From the NCBI GenBank assembly GCA_016508695.1, contig VNKQ01000012.1:124001-188000 (forward strand): a DNA stretch of 64,000 bases, in the 5' to 3' direction. The stretch comes from Hyphodiscus hymeniophilus (lineage: Eukaryota; Ascomycota; Leotiomycetes; Helotiales; Hyphodiscaceae). This document shows, piece after piece, positions 35,213 to 46,319 of this stretch. The translations under genes and the position numbers were made by a program. The notes under the pieces were generated by a model, which did no database searches, was not told the origin of the DNA, and saw only the letters and a list, made by a program, of their open reading frames with translations. How positions within the stretch are numbered: the stretch's first letter is position 1; each line of letters opens with the position of its first letter.

Positions 35213-36825
35213 ATGCCAGAACGCACAGCAATACTATTTTTCACAAATAGTGACTTCGGTCAAGCCAACGTCGTTCTAGCAGTTGCGTACGAGCTCCTCC
35301 GCCAAAATAAGCTCGACATTCACGTCGCGTCTTGGCCGCCATTAGAGCCGCGCCTCAAAAGCCTCTCCCAAACAGTTCAGAGTGAAAATCCGACACGGTC
35401 AATAAGCCCTATAAAATTCCACAACCTTGCGTCATTCCCGGGGTTTGACGCATGGCTGAAGAAAAACAAAGGCAGGAAGAAAGCCGATGTGCCTCATCCA
35501 CCTGGCCGCCATGGAGCGGAGCGAATTGCGCTACTGACAGTGAAGGCTCTCGCTACTTGGCCACCGGAGCAGTACCTTTCGTTGGTGGATTGGTCTGCGG
35601 ATTTGACGAGGCAACTAGATCCTGGGCTGGTTGTGCTGGATCCTTTTCTTGTTCCTATTCATGATATGGCTCAAAATCTGAAGCGAAAATATGCTGTGTT
35701 GAGTCCATGTACTTTAGCTGATGGTGTGCTACCGGAACAACCTTGGCTTGCTTCCTTTTGGAAATATCCTGCGTATGTATCAAGGCTCTTTCACTATCTC
35801 ACCCAAGATTGTCTAATCTCTTCATAGGTTTTCGACGGGTTTTACTTACCCCTTGCCTTGGAGCAAAGTCCCGGAGAACTTATACTGCAATTGGGTGGCC
35901 AAAAGATGTGTGTGGCACCCAGATGTCAAAGCTCTTAATCAAGCAAGAAATGCTCATGGTCTCCATGGGACTCTTGGAAGTTTCACACCATGGGTGAAAA
36001 ATGTCCCACACATCTGTCCCTCACTCCCCTCAATTGACCTTCCAATAACCTTCCCCCCGAATGTGCATAACTGCGGACCAATCCTCCTCGCGACACCACC
36101 CTTGGCCTCAACCGACCCAGACTTACTCAATTGGCTCCAACGGAGACCAACAGTCCTCATGATCTTCGGAACACATTTTGAAGCTTATGCAGAAACGCTA
36201 CGTGAGCAAGCCATCGGTCTGCGCATGCTCCTTGAAACACGGACCGATATCCAAGTGTTGTGGAAATTAAAAGCAGAAGAGGCATCGGAAAGCCATGGAA
36301 GGGAGGGTGTGAATACTATTCTAGGACAGGAGTTGGAGAATGGGAGAGTTAGGATTGAAAGTTGGTTGAAGGCTGATCCAGTATCAATTCTGACAAGTGG
36401 TCACGTTGTGTGTGCGGTACATCATGGAGGAGCGAACTCTTATTTCGAGGCGGCGTGGTACGTTGCTCCGCCGATGTCTTAGGTGAAGTGTGCTTACTTG
36501 GTGTAGGGCAGGCGTTCCGCAAGTTGTGCTTCCGATGTGGTATGATACGTTTGATTACGCTACGCGTGTTGAGTATCTTGGAATAGGTGTTTACGGAAAT
36601 CGTATAGCGGGCGAAAATTGCGAGGTGGATCTAGACAACTATATGGCTCCGCTTATGGTTGACGGGGGGGAGTTTGGCAAGGCGCTTTTAAAGGCTGTTG
36701 GGAATGTGAAAGGGGAGGCCAAGATTATGAAGGAGAAGGCTGCACAGTTGGGAGAGGTGTGTCGGAAGAGTGGGGGAAGAATAGAAGCCGCGAAAATCAT
36801 GGTAGAGCTTTGTTATAAGGATTAA
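35213..36825 (+). CDS. Family 1 (UDP-sugar type) glycosyltransferase
   Basis: Three exons, 35,213-35,772, 35,828-36,457 and 36,507-36,825, giving 502 residues. Phase is exact across introns of 55 and 49 bp. The N-terminal half has an acceptor-domain start (AILFFTNSDFGQANVVLAVA) with an S/D-x-G-H-like loop lacking the usual His. The C-terminal half carries VCAVHHGGANSYFEAAWAG at about residues 380-398, then GVPQVVLPMWYDTFDYA, the nucleotide-sugar signature of GT1 enzymes (HGG, GVP, and a D-x-x-D in place of DQ). It presumably glycosylates a hydroxyl of the cluster product or a related small molecule; donor sugar not predictable. No signal peptide or C-terminal membrane anchor is seen, so it is probably cytosolic. 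Confidence 0.87.
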
Positions 36826-37590
36826 CACCCTTCTGCTACAATATTGGGGTAAGTGAATGTAACGTTCAGAGTTTCTTCCTTCCACCTGGTGCTATTAGTT
36901 GATTGCCCGCGATGAATCTTAAATTCTTAATTACAGATGATATTTGTTTCATTGCCATTGCCAATAGATCAAGAACGTTTTGATCCCGAGGACTTGCGGC
37001 TGGTTATTTTGCAGACGCTGCTGTAAACCGCGCTTTAGGTCATAACCGGCAATGTCGCAAATATGGGACTGTGCGACCCTTGCAAAACTTCTGACGAGTT
37101 CAGAATGTTCTTTGTTTCTCCTGATGATAGCTATTGTATAATACAAACTGCTTCTTGCTTTGACTCGATGCCACTACTTAATGAGTAATACTTAGCAAGC
37201 AACGGAACCGGACTAAAACTTTAGAGGTTCGAAAATTCGTTGCAGAGTTGAACTGAGGTAGCTGGAGAGGTAGCAGACAAACATTCTCAAGAAAATGTTG
37301 GTAGAAGTGGCAGCAAATTGGGGGTACCTTAGCTTTTCAACTGGTGTGGTTTAGAGTAGTCACAGGGTGATAAATGATTGAATATAGATATATCATTAGC
37401 TTCTACTGCTTAAGATATCTCTAGGCATTGGTCTACTTCTGGCTCTGATACGCTTAGGCTACTCTAATAGATACCCCCTGATAAGTGCTAACCATTTAAC
37501 GGGATAGGATTTCGGGAGAAGAAGCCAGGCCAAAAGTTTTGTTTATATCCAAGAGAAGGAATGATACGGTCTACTCATGGATGTAGCGGT
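36826..37590. other. Intergenic between convergent glycosyltransferase and P450-2
   Basis: About 765 bp with both 3' ends facing it. Only short frames without recognisable domains. No repeat or RNA gene seen. Confidence 0.5.
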
Positions 37591-39656
37591 CTAGCTGACC
37601 ATTACACTGAGCCCCCGGGAACCTTTTGCAACTCCAAACTCGTTATCAATCACAGGTTTGATATCTGACTCGTCACAGTTGGTCAAAGTCAAGCGATAGC
37701 TTTTGTTCGGCCTAAACAACGTGGCCAGAATTAGGTACATTTGGGCCCACGCGACACTGGAGAGAGTTATCATGAGTTAGTTCTTGTACGCGAGGGAAAA
37801 CACAAGCTGGGGTGGGTTCCTACTTCATTCCAATGCAATTCCTTGAGCCTTTGAGAAATGGAACGAGATTCCGGTCCATACGAGGGTCGGGATCCTTGCT
37901 AAGCCATCTCTCCGGATTGAACTGGTGGGGGTCCGGAAACACGTCTGGATCCATATGTAATGAATATGGTGACATGGTCACTAGTGTCTATCGGAACGTC
38001 ATTACTATTAGCATCAAAGTACATGGTCACGATGGTCTTACATTCTTCGGTATAGTCCACTGTTTATAGTGAAGATCTTCGTCGGCCGAGAGACGGCCTT
38101 TGCGACGAAACAACCGTAGGATGCGAAGCCCTTCTTTGATACATGCTCCCAAATACTCAACCTGCTCTACGTCCACATAGTTAGGCACCTGATTGTTTGT
38201 ATCAGTATCAAGGCTGTGTAACATACTCTCGCTAGAGTTTTGATTTGTTGCACTGGTCTGGGCGAATAAGATAAGAAAAAACTTACTTCATCATCAAATC
38301 TGGCCATGACGTCTTTGAGCTCGTTGCGAAGCCGGTCCTCTACATTTGGAGTAGCAAGAATGTAGTAAGCGGTAAGTATAAGCGTTGCAGCTGTTGGATA
38401 GGTTCCAGCGCCGAGGAAAGATACGGCCTCAGCATTAAGACGTGTGGGATGCTTTTCTAATTCAGGAATATCGCTTCGGAGGAGATGATGGAACATGGAA
38501 GAGTTTACTTCAGTTTCACCTTTCATCTCACGATCTACCTCTGTCCTTATCCGAGCGATTTGTTTCTCTCCAAGCTTGGTGAGATCAGTAAAGAGATCTT
38601 TGCCAGCATTCGGTCTGTACCTACTAACTGGAGAATCTTGAATCCTGTAGAGTTTGGAAAGATCTTCTGTAAGAGACCCGCCGGCACACATTGCATTACG
38701 CTTCACCTCTTAGTGGTATGTCTTTATAATTGGTAAAAAACTTATTACCTGCCAATCTGGGGAAAATGACGCAATAGAGGAATCGCCTTCGCAGCACCGC
38801 GGATCATAGTGTACCTGGAGGATGGTCAGCTCATGTTGTAATCACTGTATAGAATAAAACAAACTTACCATTCTGGTGTGAAATTAGGCCCGTCCAACAG
38901 TCCAGGGCTTTCACCGCAAGCGACCTGTCCGACAACGTCTCCAGTAAAAGATGCAAAAGCGTGATCGAGTCGAACTGCTGTTCCCTTACCTTTCGCAGTC
39001 AAAATCATTCGGTCCAGAATCCGGATCTCATTGTGAATGATCCCTTGGAGGCGCATGACATTCTGGCGAGAAAGGAACCTATCGAGAGGCTTTCTCCTTA
39101 GCTGATGCAAATCGTGGTGGGTTGTAGATCCCAAGGAGTCTACAGAGCATTTTGGGTTAATCTAGGACTTGTTGTCACAAAGTTCATGGAGTACAAATAT
39201 GCACCTACCATCCATACCCAGGCCACGAGGAGGGATTATGTCGGTCCGGTGACTCGCTGCGGCAGCAAAAACGGTCGTAAAGTAGTCGGCATCATTGATA
39301 TGCAGCTCCGACGGAGCAACACGGACGATGGGCCCTATACATGAATGTTACAAAGTGTCGGTGGAATGATTGTTCACGGTGGGTTTTTTCTCACCGTATT
39401 TCTCATGCATGTTGCATAGTCGCTCAGGAAAATCGTGGCTGAAGAGATCAACAACTGTCTCATACCAAGATGTTACTGCTAGGTGTTTGGGACCAGGGAA
39501 GCCGGCCAGAGGAGAATACCAGAGCCGGTGAACAACAAGTGCAAAACTGTAGACTACTAGGAATACAGCGATTACTCCCATGATGTGCCAGGAATCAGTG
39601 GTGCTGAGGGTGAAAACCGAGGCATGAGGCCCGTCAAACATTGAAGCCAAAGCCAT
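37591..39656 (-). CDS. Cytochrome P450 (P450-2), trichodiene-oxygenase-like group
   Basis: Eight exons: 39,656-39,395, 39,334-39,209, 39,139-38,869, 38,814-38,749, 38,644-38,287, 38,188-38,042, 37,987-37,824 and 37,756-37,591. They give 519 residues with every phase matching. An N-terminal membrane helix is followed by WYSPLAGFPGPK and YGPIVRVAPSELHI, typical of the fungal clade containing trichodiene oxygenase. The K-helix is EGLR, the PERF segment FNPERWL, and the heme loop FLKGSRNCIG (about residue 456). The I-helix reads FLGAGTYPTAATL (about 318): the acidic residue before the conserved Thr is replaced, giving Tyr-Pro-Thr. The 104-bp intron at 38,645-38,748 is the least certain junction, chosen because no other acceptor keeps the frame. 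Confidence 0.87.
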
Positions 39657-40426
39657 GGCGACTACGTGGCCGATTCATGAGTGGGCAAAATCTGCGAGCC
39701 ATGCTTATATGTGACCAAACTTGCACTGCAAGACTTCTCTGGGGAAGCCCGATGAACACCGAACCTGAGGCAAGACAAAGCAACTTCCGGCCCTTCTCAC
39801 GTGAGGAAAGGCCCCGCAGTTCTGTCGGTCGGCTTCGTAGAAGCTCTGTAAGAAATGACATCAGAATTTGCGTCGCACCTTACTTAGGCAGTCCCGACCT
39901 TCTACTAGCCGTCACAATATTATCCCCAAGGTACTAAGCTGCCGGGGCGCAGCCTCTCTACTAGTCGCCTGAGGCAGTAGTTTGCCCGGCGTTATCATTA
40001 AGCGAGCCAGTTTGGGGTAATCACATAACTTAATTTTTTAAATGGTTTTGAAGTTTCTATATGTATAGAATCTGAAATGGTGCATCTAAGTATCGATATA
40101 GGTCTCTTTCGGATATAAAATAATTAAATTATAATAGTTGTTTATATTTTTGTTTATGGAATGGATTATGATTTACTGATTCCCAATATTGATGCCTGAG
40201 GCACTCAGGTGGTGGGTCCGGCTGGCGGTGCTTTGCTCTAGTAGCTTAGGGAATAATGCAATACCTCTCTTTGGCAATTCCGAGCTTTTTATAGATCATC
40301 AAGCTTCACCGCAGAATCTTCATTCTATCTTCGAGTACCATTGTAGCTGAAATCCACAAGAAGAGGGCCTTTTATAGCTCAAACGCGTTGCGAAACTCTG
40401 AAGCCTTCTCTCCTACTTTTTCAACC
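39657..40426. other. Promoter region between P450-2 and SnoaL-like gene
   Basis: Divergent start codons at 39,656 (minus) and 40,427 (plus). AT-rich around 40,020-40,190. Contains copy B of the TTCCGAGCTTTT block with an adjoining TTTATAG. No gene found. Confidence 0.5.
40278..40343 (+). repeat. Dispersed ~65-bp block, copy B
   Basis: TTCCGAGCTTTTT followed by TTCACCGCAGAATCT and ending near CATTG. It matches copy A at 34,535-34,597. Lies 85-150 bp upstream of the SnoaL-like start codon. Confidence 0.5.
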
Positions 40427-41013
40427 ATGAGTGCAACCAAAGTAATTTCTTCCGTTGATGAAGCGGAGAACTTTCTCTCCAAGGTTAACGTGTTCTCATC
40501 TTCAGCTCAGCTGGCACTAATATTCCTAGGTGTTTGAAATCCTCGATTCCTATGATTTTAGTCGTTTCAGTGAAGTGTTCTCCACGGAATTAGAGTACCA
40601 GGGCGGTTTGCAGAAAGATGTGGGGTTGGATAACTTCACTCAAGTATGTTCGAACAAAGACAAGTGAGTAGAGTCATCGGCTAAGAACTTTAGAATCTAG
40701 AGAAACAAATGCAACTTATGCCGCCAATGAAGACGTCGCATACCAGGGATAAAATTGGTCAGTACTGTTCATAGACGATGGAACCAGCTGACGTTGTGTA
40801 GATATCACAAGTGATGGCACGATTTACGCCTCTGGAACCTCAACAGCATTGTTCGATGCACATCCTGGTTCACCAGTCACGATACCAATGATAGGTGTAT
40901 TTACTTTATTTGCTGATGGGCCAGAAAGTGGGAAGATTAGAAAAATGTTAATATATAAGGATCGTGTGCCATTTCTGTCATACATACAGAAATTGCCAGG
41001 AATGGCCAAGTAA
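40427..41013 (+). CDS. SnoaL-like (NTF2-fold) small protein
   Basis: Four small exons, 40,427-40,483, 40,530-40,643, 40,694-40,757 and 40,802-41,013, encode 148 residues. No single exon is long enough to be seen as an ordinary open frame. Introns of 46, 50 and 44 bp have GT...AG ends and exactly compatible phases. The protein starts MSATKVISSVDEAENFLSKV, passes FEILDSYDFSRFSEVFST, and ends with a strand-rich half containing GVFTLFADGPESGKIRKM and YKDRVPFLSYIQKL. This is the pattern of SnoaL-like/NTF2-fold proteins (dGKI followed by a Y-x-D-x-x-P helix). Members in fungal clusters include small isomerases or cyclases such as those of meroterpenoid pathways. Here it could rearrange or cyclise an oxidised terpenoid; that is inference. 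The antisense frame over the same bases is a shadow. Confidence 0.8.
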
Positions 41014-41363
41014 TAGATCTTAAATCTACTTGACATGTATTCGGATCCGGTTACCATATATTGTGTATATAGTCTATATAACAGGCTCTCTGTACCCTTG
41101 AGAATAACAAACACCTTGTTGTTCTCCATCATTACGATTTCGCTCTTGGTCTGTCCATGGCTTGTTAGCTATAATTAATATTAGACAGTTTAAGAAAAGA
41201 CGTTTAAAACGAACCTCCACATACTTTTCTGAAAGTATACACTTAGTCATTCTCTCATTCTCTTCGGAAGCCCTTGACTATGTCCCAAACTTCTTCTTCG
41301 TGTCTAAAGCAATCCACTCTTCAGATATATATTATTCGGAACTGTATCATTTTCTCGCCGTCC
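41014..41363. other. Intergenic between convergent SnoaL-like gene and P450-3
   Basis: About 350 bp, AT-rich, expected to hold two terminators. No feature recognised. Confidence 0.5.
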
Positions 41364-42946
41364 TCAAGTAATCTTACACGTGGGAGTTAAAGCGCCCTTT
41401 TCTAATAAGTTAAGATGCAACGTAGTTTTCATCCAAACATGCCACGCCTGCGCTGTCTCAAAGCTCTCTCCATCAGTCTTATCCATAGTCCAATCAAAAT
41501 TCCACAACATCTTTGCCATGATGACTCTCATCTCCATCCAAGCCAAACTTCTCCCAATGCACGCGTTTACACCCATAATAAATGGCTGCACCACATCCAA
41601 TCTATCATTTTCAAATTTTGGATCATTTAGCCAACGCTCGGGGTGGTATTCGTCAGGGAGATGGAAATGGGCTGAATGATGGTTTGCAGCGAACTGGGAG
41701 ACATAGATTGCAGTCTGGGATTGTTAGCTCCATTTTTATCCGAAGGAGAAGACTATGGAGCGAGCTCACTCCTTTGGTGATATAATGATCCGCGATCTGA
41801 ATTCCCTCAGTGACAACTCTTCTGGCTAACCCATTTGGTTCTGCCGGAGTCAATCTCAAAGCTTCCTCTATGCTGGCTCGAAGATAGGGCAATTTTTTTA
41901 GAGCATCATCAACGATGGCTTCTTGCGAGGAGAACGCAGATCTTACTTCTGCGGCAACCTTTCGAAAACACTCTGGGTTTTTGGCGAGATAAAAGCTGGT
42001 CGCTGTCACGGCAAATCCGGTCGTTTCGCTTCCTGCTATTACAATAGCGCTCAGATTCCCGTCTAGCTCAGCCGTATTCAGCGGACTTCCTGCTTTGGTG
42101 AGATTTGAGAAAATACTCGCTTTCTCGGATTTCGAGTCCAGATTCTTCTCGCACTTGGTGCGAACCATGTTGACAAACATTCCTTCGACACCGGATAACT
42201 TGATTAAGAAGTTTTTCAGCGGCGTGCACCATGCGACGAATACGATAAATGATGAAAAAGAAACAAGATCCATGGATAAAGCCAAGCAAGGATGGTTACG
42301 GCCTTCAGCAACGCAGTCAAATGGTTCACCCCAGACGACATCACTGACCATGTCAAAGGTAAGCCACTGGAGCCATTTTGTAATATTGAAGCGGGAATTT
42401 CCCTCCTGAACATTGATCAAAAGCTTGGATATCATATTATTTGTATTCTGATGAATGGCAGGTTCGTATTCTTTGGTTGCTTTCTCGGAAAAACATGGGT
42501 TGAGGATTTTGCGATATTTAGCATGCTCAGACGGACTGTAAGTCAACAAGTCGAATTTTGCACCGTGTGGGGTGAGGGCCGGGAACGATTTTGGACAACG
42601 TTCTATCTGCCTGCATCTTTTCAGACTGTAAATATCTGACCACGCAGCAGCGTCTATAAATGAGACCTCATTAGGACCTAGTCTCACAATTGGGCCGTAT
42701 AGTTCGTGTAGTCTCAGAACTTCGCGGTGCATGTGACCAGAGAACCAGTATTTGTACCAAGGAAGCCAGGAAATAGCACACAAAAATGGGCCAGGAATAT
42801 GGCGAAGAGCATGGAAAAATTTGTTGTAGATTGCTGAAACCATCAAATAGGCCTTGGAATGATTAACCTTTGCATGTAGAAGAGTTAGGAAGCAAACTCG
42901 CCACAAGAAAGCCAGCCCCAACGGCAAGTTGAGGGGTCGAGGGCAT
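41364..42946 (-). CDS. Cytochrome P450 (P450-3), heme-loop variant
   Basis: The main exons are clear: 42,833-41,770 and 41,714-41,364, joined by a 55-bp intron. AIYNKFFHALRHIPGP is the hinge, YGPIVRLGPNEVSF follows, and AIVIAGSETTG (about residue 287) is a canonical I-helix. EALR is the K-helix and YHPERWL the PERF segment. The heme loop reads FIMGVNACIG (about 432): the Arg of FxxGxRxCxG, which binds a heme propionate, is Asn. The family is that of isotrichodermin C-15 hydroxylase-like P450s. The 5' end is uncertain. ATG at 42,946 with an exon to 42,868 gives 497 residues and a membrane helix, but needs a 34-bp intron, very short for fungi. A longer intron from a GTTTGC donor is an alternative. 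Confidence 0.83.
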
Positions 42947-43275
42947 CGTCACCTCTGGCCACCCGGAAAAGACCATACTGTAGGTGATTTTTGGGTCTAT
43001 CAATGGGTCGGCCAAGTCATAAAAACTATTCTGATAGTAAAACTCTGGTATGCGACTATTGGGCTTTTAGCTGCTTCACATTCCTCTTGCTTCCGGATTT
43101 GCCTCATCGAGCTTATTCCGGGAGAGGGGGCGGGGGTTCACATGATCTGCCAAGTTGTATTGTGGGCAGTAGGGTTTTAGTAGTTTTGTAAGGTGGTTCA
43201 CTGATAAATTAGAGCTTCTGCGCAAAGTACACTATTTTCACTCTTCTGCGCTCGTTTTATCTGACTATCCTTGCC
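42947..43275. promoter_or_regulatory. Bidirectional promoter of P450-3 and P450-4
   Basis: Only 329 bp separate the two divergent P450 starts, so they very likely share control elements. A TTCCGGA sequence and a G-rich run (about 43,120-43,135) lie inside. No proven binding site. Confidence 0.55.
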
Positions 43276-45021
43276 ATGCTTTATTCCGTTGCAGCCTTCG
43301 CAACTGCTATCCTCGCTTGGATTTCGTATCTCTTTGGTCTTGTATTTTATCGCCTGTATCTCAGTCCTCTCTCGAAATTCCCAGGTCCGAAATTTGCGGC
43401 GGCTTCCAAGTGGTATGAGTTCTATTTCGATGTCGTCTTAAGAGGCCAGTTCACCTTCCAGATTCAGAGAATGCACAGGAAATATGGTATGTTGAATACG
43501 ACAGTCACGTCTATAATTTAGTTTCTTAATTTTTCAAGGTCCCATTGTCCGTATAAACCCTTTTGAGTTGCATGTGGAAGACAGTGACTATTGGGAAGAG
43601 CTCTACACTGGTTCTAAAGAATATGAGAGGTATGATTGGATGTTGGGGAGATTCGGTGCCAATACCACAACATCCTCCACTGCCAAAAGCGATCTCCATG
43701 CGATCCGCCGAGCTCCGCTCAATCCAATGTTTTCCAAACGAAGTATTACCAAGTTCGAACCGGTCATCAAGGAGAAGGTTGAGCTCTTGAGCAAGGCTAT
43801 AGCGGCGTATAGAGAGGATGGAAGACTCCTTATCTTGAGTGATGCATTCAATGCGTTTGCTGGTGATGTTATCGCAACATATTGCTTTGGGTTTTCCTAT
43901 AACCACATGGAGTCGCCCGATTTTATTGATAATTTCCACCCAGCTTATGAGGCTGTGCGCAAGTTCGCGCATCTTGCACTGCACTTTCCTGTGGCGTATC
44001 TGGTGAGTGTTGGATATCCTGCAAATAGTATTAGATTTAATGTCTTACTTTATGGAGATTATGGGATTATGTCCGTCTTGGATGATTGAGATCATAACAC
44101 CCAACATACATAAGATGTTGCTGTTGCAAAAGGTGAGCCAGCTCCCAGCAGGGATCTCTTTCCTCTTGGCTAACCAACCCTTGTTGATAGGACCTTAGAT
44201 CCAAGATTGCAAACATCATCGACGACAAAGGTGTAACACACAACCAATCTCGTCATCCGACCATCTTCAGCGAGCTGCTTGAGAGTGATCTTCCACAACA
44301 GGAGAAGACAGTAGGTCGTTTGGGAGCCGAGGCACAACAAATGATAGGGGCTGGGTTGGAGACTGTGGCTTGGGCGTTGACCACAACAGTATATCATATT
44401 ATCGACAAACCTTCCATTCTGAAAAGGTTGCGCGCCGAACTCGAGGAAGCTATGCCCGATTCCACAGTTATTCTAGACTCACTATACTTGGAAAAACTTC
44501 CATATCTCAACGCGTGTGTCAAAGAAGGAATCCGGCTGTCCAGTGGCGTATCGGTCCGCCTCCCGCGCGTCTCTCAAGAGAAAATAATGAAGTATAAAGA
44601 CTGGGTTATTCCTATCGGTACGCCAGTCTCGATGACAACCATTGATGTACTCTATGATCAACATATATTTCCAGACTCCCGCTCCTTCGTCCCAGAGCGG
44701 TGGTTGGGTAATCCAAAGACCAAGGAAGGCGAGTCTTTGAATCGCTACTTTGTTCCGTTCGGCAAAGGTCCCAGAGCTTGCATAGGGATCAAGTAAGTTT
44801 GATCGTTTCCATTATATACGTCGTATGCTGATTGGCTGTGGGACAGCTTGGCGAATGTAGAGCTTCATCTAGCACTTGCCATTATCTTCCGTCGTTTCAC
44901 ATTCGAGCTCTATGAGACCGACTCTTCTGACATCGAGATGGCGCACGACTTTTTCGTACCTTCACCCAAATTAGACTCAATGGGCTTGCGAGTAAAGGTC
45001 AACGCCATCACAGTTCCATGA
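43276..45021 (+). CDS. Cytochrome P450 (P450-4), trichodiene-oxygenase-like group
   Basis: Five exons: 43,276-43,486, 43,539-44,002, 44,058-44,132, 44,191-44,792 and 44,847-45,021, giving 508 residues. The N-terminal membrane helix AAFATAILAWISYLFGLVFY precedes YLSPLSKFPGPK and YGPIVRINPFELHV, the same clade signature as P450-2. The I-helix QMIGAGLETVAWAL (about residue 301) keeps Glu-Thr. The K-helix is EGIR, the PERF segment FVPERWL, and the heme loop FGKGPRACIG (about 438) is canonical. The third exon is only 25 codons, recovered because it keeps phase 0 on both sides and restores the helix between SW and DLRSK. Likely a terpenoid oxidase of the cluster. Confidence 0.92.
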
Positions 45022-45410
45022 CACCACGGACGGACAGTCGGTGTAACCTCCTACCTCTCACATTCTTCTGTTACATGATCCACTACTCCTCTTCGCATTT
45101 GACTGGATTGTTGCAATTAGTTTCGAGGAGTAGCGCACATAAAAATAGACTAAATTGAGCAACTTTAACTCCAAATCTGCCTTCTTTAGTTGCCCTATTA
45201 GACATTATCATTGAGGCAGCATAGAATATAGAGCTGGCATAAGAAGGAAATAAGTGTAACAGTTGGGTAGGTATCGAACGTAGGATTATGTCAGGAGGGT
45301 GCCATCTACCCATCATCTGTTAAAAGTAGGGCAGCATGAAGCAACGATTTCTAAACACTTCAAAGCAGCCCTCGTGAAAACCATAAATTTAATGATATCC
45401 TCTTGGTCTA
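45022..45410. other. Intergenic between convergent P450-4 and crotonase gene
   Basis: About 390 bp, both genes ending into it. No gene, repeat or RNA recognised. Confidence 0.5.
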
Positions 45411-46319
45411 CTATATTGATATCTCTGCTTTGACATCGACTGACGTCCACCACGGCCACATCCTTGGGGCGTCTTCCTCCATAGTGCCCTTGAACTCTGG
45501 CTGCCTCTTTATCAAAAAGCTCTGCACACCTTCTTGCGCATCCTTACCGCGCACCATGTCGTGAAATATCTTACTCTCCAACAAATTCGCCTCCTCAGGT
45601 GATCGCGGATCATGGAAGATCAAGTCCTTCATCACTTTCACACTAACAATGCTTACATTGGCAGCAATGTCATCGGCAATCTTGAGGGCAGTAGGCACTA
45701 CTTGCTCTGGCTCAACGATTTCGCTAAACAGTCCATCAAGAAGCTTATGCGAAGCTGGATAGACGGCTCCAGTGGTGATGAGATGCATTGCTCGACTTGT
45801 GCCTACCAAGCGGGGTAAGAAGAAGCTACTACAGGCTTCCATACAAAGTCCTCGTCGACCAAAGACGAACCCACATTTTGCATGCTTACTCGCAACGCGG
45901 ATATTTGCAGGTAATGTCATGGTTATGCCTACTCCAACAGCCGCGCCATTAATTGCTACCACTATTGGTTTCGTGCACCGCTGCATGGCTATGGATACTT
46001 GCCCACCAGTATCGAGATACATCTTCTCGCCTGAGTTCTGGCGGTGTTCCGCATTGAAGTCCATGCCGGCGCAAAAGAACTTGTTCGTGGTGTCGGCGGA
46101 GGTGAGGACAATGGCACGGACGCGGGGGTCAGAAGACATCATATCGTAGGCCGTGATGAGGGAGTCTGCCATCTGATCGGTGAAAGCCTGATGGGCTGAA
46201 AGCCGGTCTAGTTTCATGACGATGACGGGAGTGACACTGGGAGAGGAAGGAGGATGGTGGGAAAGTTGGAGGGTCGGGAGAGAGAGAGTGTTGTAGCTTT
46301 CTGGGAGATTTGGCGCCAT
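45411..46319 (-). CDS. Enoyl-CoA hydratase/isomerase (crotonase fold)
   Basis: An intronless minus-strand frame. I place the start at ATG 46,319 (MAPNLPES, 302 residues) rather than the upstream in-frame codon at 46,391, because the preceding 24 residues have no family counterpart. Crotonase landmarks are present: FFCAGMDF forms the first oxyanion-hole loop, INGAAVGVGITMTLPANIRV the second, and GRRGLCMEACSSFFLPRLVG carries the acidic residue region of the hydratase/isomerase group. There is no obvious C-terminal SKL-type peroxisome signal. It may act on a CoA-linked acyl unit or in precursor supply; its link to the terpenoid pathway is only positional. Confidence 0.88.
   Translation of the reverse strand: MAPNLPESYNTLSLPTLQLSHHPPSSPSVTPVIVMKLDRLSAHQAFTDQMADSLITAYDMMSSDPRVRAIVLTSADTTNKFFCAGMDFNAEHRQNSGEKMYLDTGGQVSIAMQRCTKPIVVAINGAAVGVGITMTLPANIRVASKHAKCGFVFGRRGLCMEACSSFFLPRLVGTSRAMHLITTGAVYPASHKLLDGLFSEIVEPEQVVPTALKIADDIAANVSIVSVKVMKDLIFHDPRSPEEANLLESKIFHDMVRGKDAQEGVQSFLIKRQPEFKGTMEEDAPRMWPWWTSVDVKAEISI

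Noticed and set aside
40824..41132. 102-codon minus-strand frame
   Set aside because: Lies antisense over the last exon of the SnoaL-like gene and its 3' end. No domain.
42947..43275. AflR-type palindrome (TCG-N5-CGA) in cluster promoters
   Set aside because: I looked in the main divergent promoters and found no convincing copy, only partial TCG/CGA half-sites.
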